Shown here: positions 22,269 through 23,109 of the stretch, piece by piece | Layout of the letters: each line of letters opens with the position of its first letter | Numbering within the stretch: position 1 is the first letter of the stretch | NCBI GenBank assembly: GCA_020426125.1 | Contig: JAGQQQ010000100.1 | Span: forward strand, 1 to 23,109 | Source of the DNA: Planctomycetaceae bacterium | GTDB taxonomy: Bacteria; Planctomycetota; Planctomycetia; Planctomycetales; Planctomycetaceae | Length of the DNA: 23,109 nucleotides | Reading direction: 5' to 3' | Program-made: the position numbers and the translations under genes | The notes under the pieces: generated by a model | Seen by the model: only the letters and a program-made list of their open reading frames with translations | Databases searched by the model: none | Told to the model about the DNA's origin: nothing

Positions 22269-23109
22269 ATGAATGACGTTCCGTTGTCCGCCGATGAAAG
22301 CCCCGTCTACGAATTCCTCGTCGAACACGAACTTTCGGGAGTTCGCATCGACTCGTTTCTCGCCAAGCATCTCAGAAACTATACAACCTGGAAATTGGCG
22401 CGGATGATCGGTGCCGGAGCGGGAGCGATCAACGATGTCCCCGCCAGTCCGGCGGACCGGGTTTTTACCGGACAGTGCGTCCGCGTCCGGCTTTTCGAAC
22501 CTCCGGACAAACTACTTGACGCATTACAGACTCCGTTAGAGATTCTTTACGAAGACCACTGGATGGCGGTCGTCAACAAACCCGCCGGAATGGTTGTTCA
22601 TCCGACGGGAGAGCTTCAGGGGACGTCGCTGGCGAACGCCTTGCAGTCCCACCTGGATGAGCGTTGCGCACCACGTGGAATCCTCCGTCCTGGCATTGTG
22701 CATCGGCTCGACCGACAAACCAGCGGGGCCATTGTGGTCGCCTTCACTCATAATGCCCACGCGGCACTTTCGTCCGCCTTTGAACAGTCACGTGTTGCGA
22801 AACAGTACATGGCCCTCGTTCATGGGCGAGTCAGGCAGGATCAGGGGACAATCGATTGGCCCATTGGCCGAACAAATACCGGGCGGCATGTTTTGATGTC
22901 CTGCCGCGCGGACGCTCTCGATCGAAAGCCGGCCAAGACATATTATGAAGTGATCGAGCGTTATGCCGATCACACTCTCGTACTCGCCAAACCGCGAACT
23001 GGGCGAAATCACCAGATTCGGGTCCACTTCGCCCATCTCGGCCACCCGCTTTTGGGGGACGAGTTCTATGAAGCCCACGGACGCTTGAGGCCGTTCGATG
23101 GCGGTTTTT
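22269..23109 (+). CDS. RluA/RluD family pseudouridine synthase, 3' end cut by the window
   Basis: The frame opens at ATG 22269 and remains open to the last base (280 codons seen). It encodes an S4-like N-terminal region (VRIDSFLAKHL, then a short basic stretch), followed by the RluA catalytic fold: VVNKPAGMVVHP, and the hallmark GIVHRLDRQTSG with the catalytic Asp, then KTYYEVIERY and GRNHQIRVHFAHLGHPLLGD (quoted in parts: GRNHQIRVHF, LGHPLLGD). Such enzymes convert specific uridines of 23S rRNA or tRNA to pseudouridine; the S4 domain points to the RluD/RluC side rather than RluA. It begins six bases after rmlA and is probably co-transcribed with it, though the two have no obvious shared role. 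Confidence 0.93.
   Translation, partial: MNDVPLSADESPVYEFLVEHELSGVRIDSFLAKHLRNYTTWKLARMIGAGAGAINDVPASPADRVFTGQCVRVRLFEPPDKLLDALQTPLEILYEDHWMAVVNKPAGMVVHPTGELQGTSLANALQSHLDERCAPRGILRPGIVHRLDRQTSGAIVVAFTHNAHAALSSAFEQSRVAKQYMALVHGRVRQDQGTIDWPIGRTNTGRHVLMSCRADALDRKPAKTYYEVIERYADHTLVLAKPRTGRNHQIRVHFAHLGHPLLGDEFYEAHGRLRPFDGGF

Overview
The window looks like a stretch of chromosome from a planctomycete (Planctomycetota, probably class Planctomycetia). The evidence is a type IV pilin-like DUF1559 protein with the H-X9-DG motif, a secreted FAD oxidoreductase joined to a DUF1080 (3-keto-glycoside hydrolase-type) domain, a ceramidase-like enzyme joined to a LamG domain, several small proteins of the kind seen mainly in planctomycetes, moderately high GC, and a patchy use of Shine-Dalgarno sites. 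These attributions rest on recognition of families by eye; no database search was possible.

Layout. 1-1018: the 3' end of an RseP-type membrane protease, a strong intrinsic terminator, then deoC. 1019-1765: a gap with no recognisable gene, holding a palindromic repeat and a GTAGGTTGGG-type repeat. 1766-4279: secreted FAD/DUF1080 fusion. 4478-7751 (minus strand): hypC-hypD-hypE, tightly overlapped, followed by a DUF1559 gene. 7752-8657: a transposon graveyard with remnants of an IS630-type and an IS701-like transposase. 8658-9449: a [4Fe-4S] APS/PAPS reductase-like protein (cysH-like), convergent with a small beta-sandwich-like protein. 10034-11972: a small membrane protein and an HD-domain phosphohydrolase. 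12062-14887 (minus strand): beta-carbonic anhydrase and a SulP anion transporter with a large cytoplasmic insertion, plausibly a bicarbonate uptake pair. 14991-17345: a small putative secreted protein (minus), then a planctomycete-type hypothetical protein translationally coupled to a lipoprotein. 17260-18123 (minus): folD, whose 3' end overlaps the lipoprotein gene tail to tail. 18624-20744: ceramidase-like/LamG protein. 20745-21317: a MITE-like element. 21318-23109: rmlA and an RluA-family pseudouridine synthase cut by the window end.

Most genes are housekeeping or planctomycete lineage genes in short operons, and I found no defence island, prophage, CRISPR array, rRNA or tRNA. The points most worth a second look are a short palindromic repeat family whose stems vary with compensating base changes (three full copies plus one decayed copy), the oxidoreductase/DUF1080 fusion, the SulP insertion beside carbonic anhydrase, the variant CysH, and the coupled hypothetical protein/lipoprotein pair.
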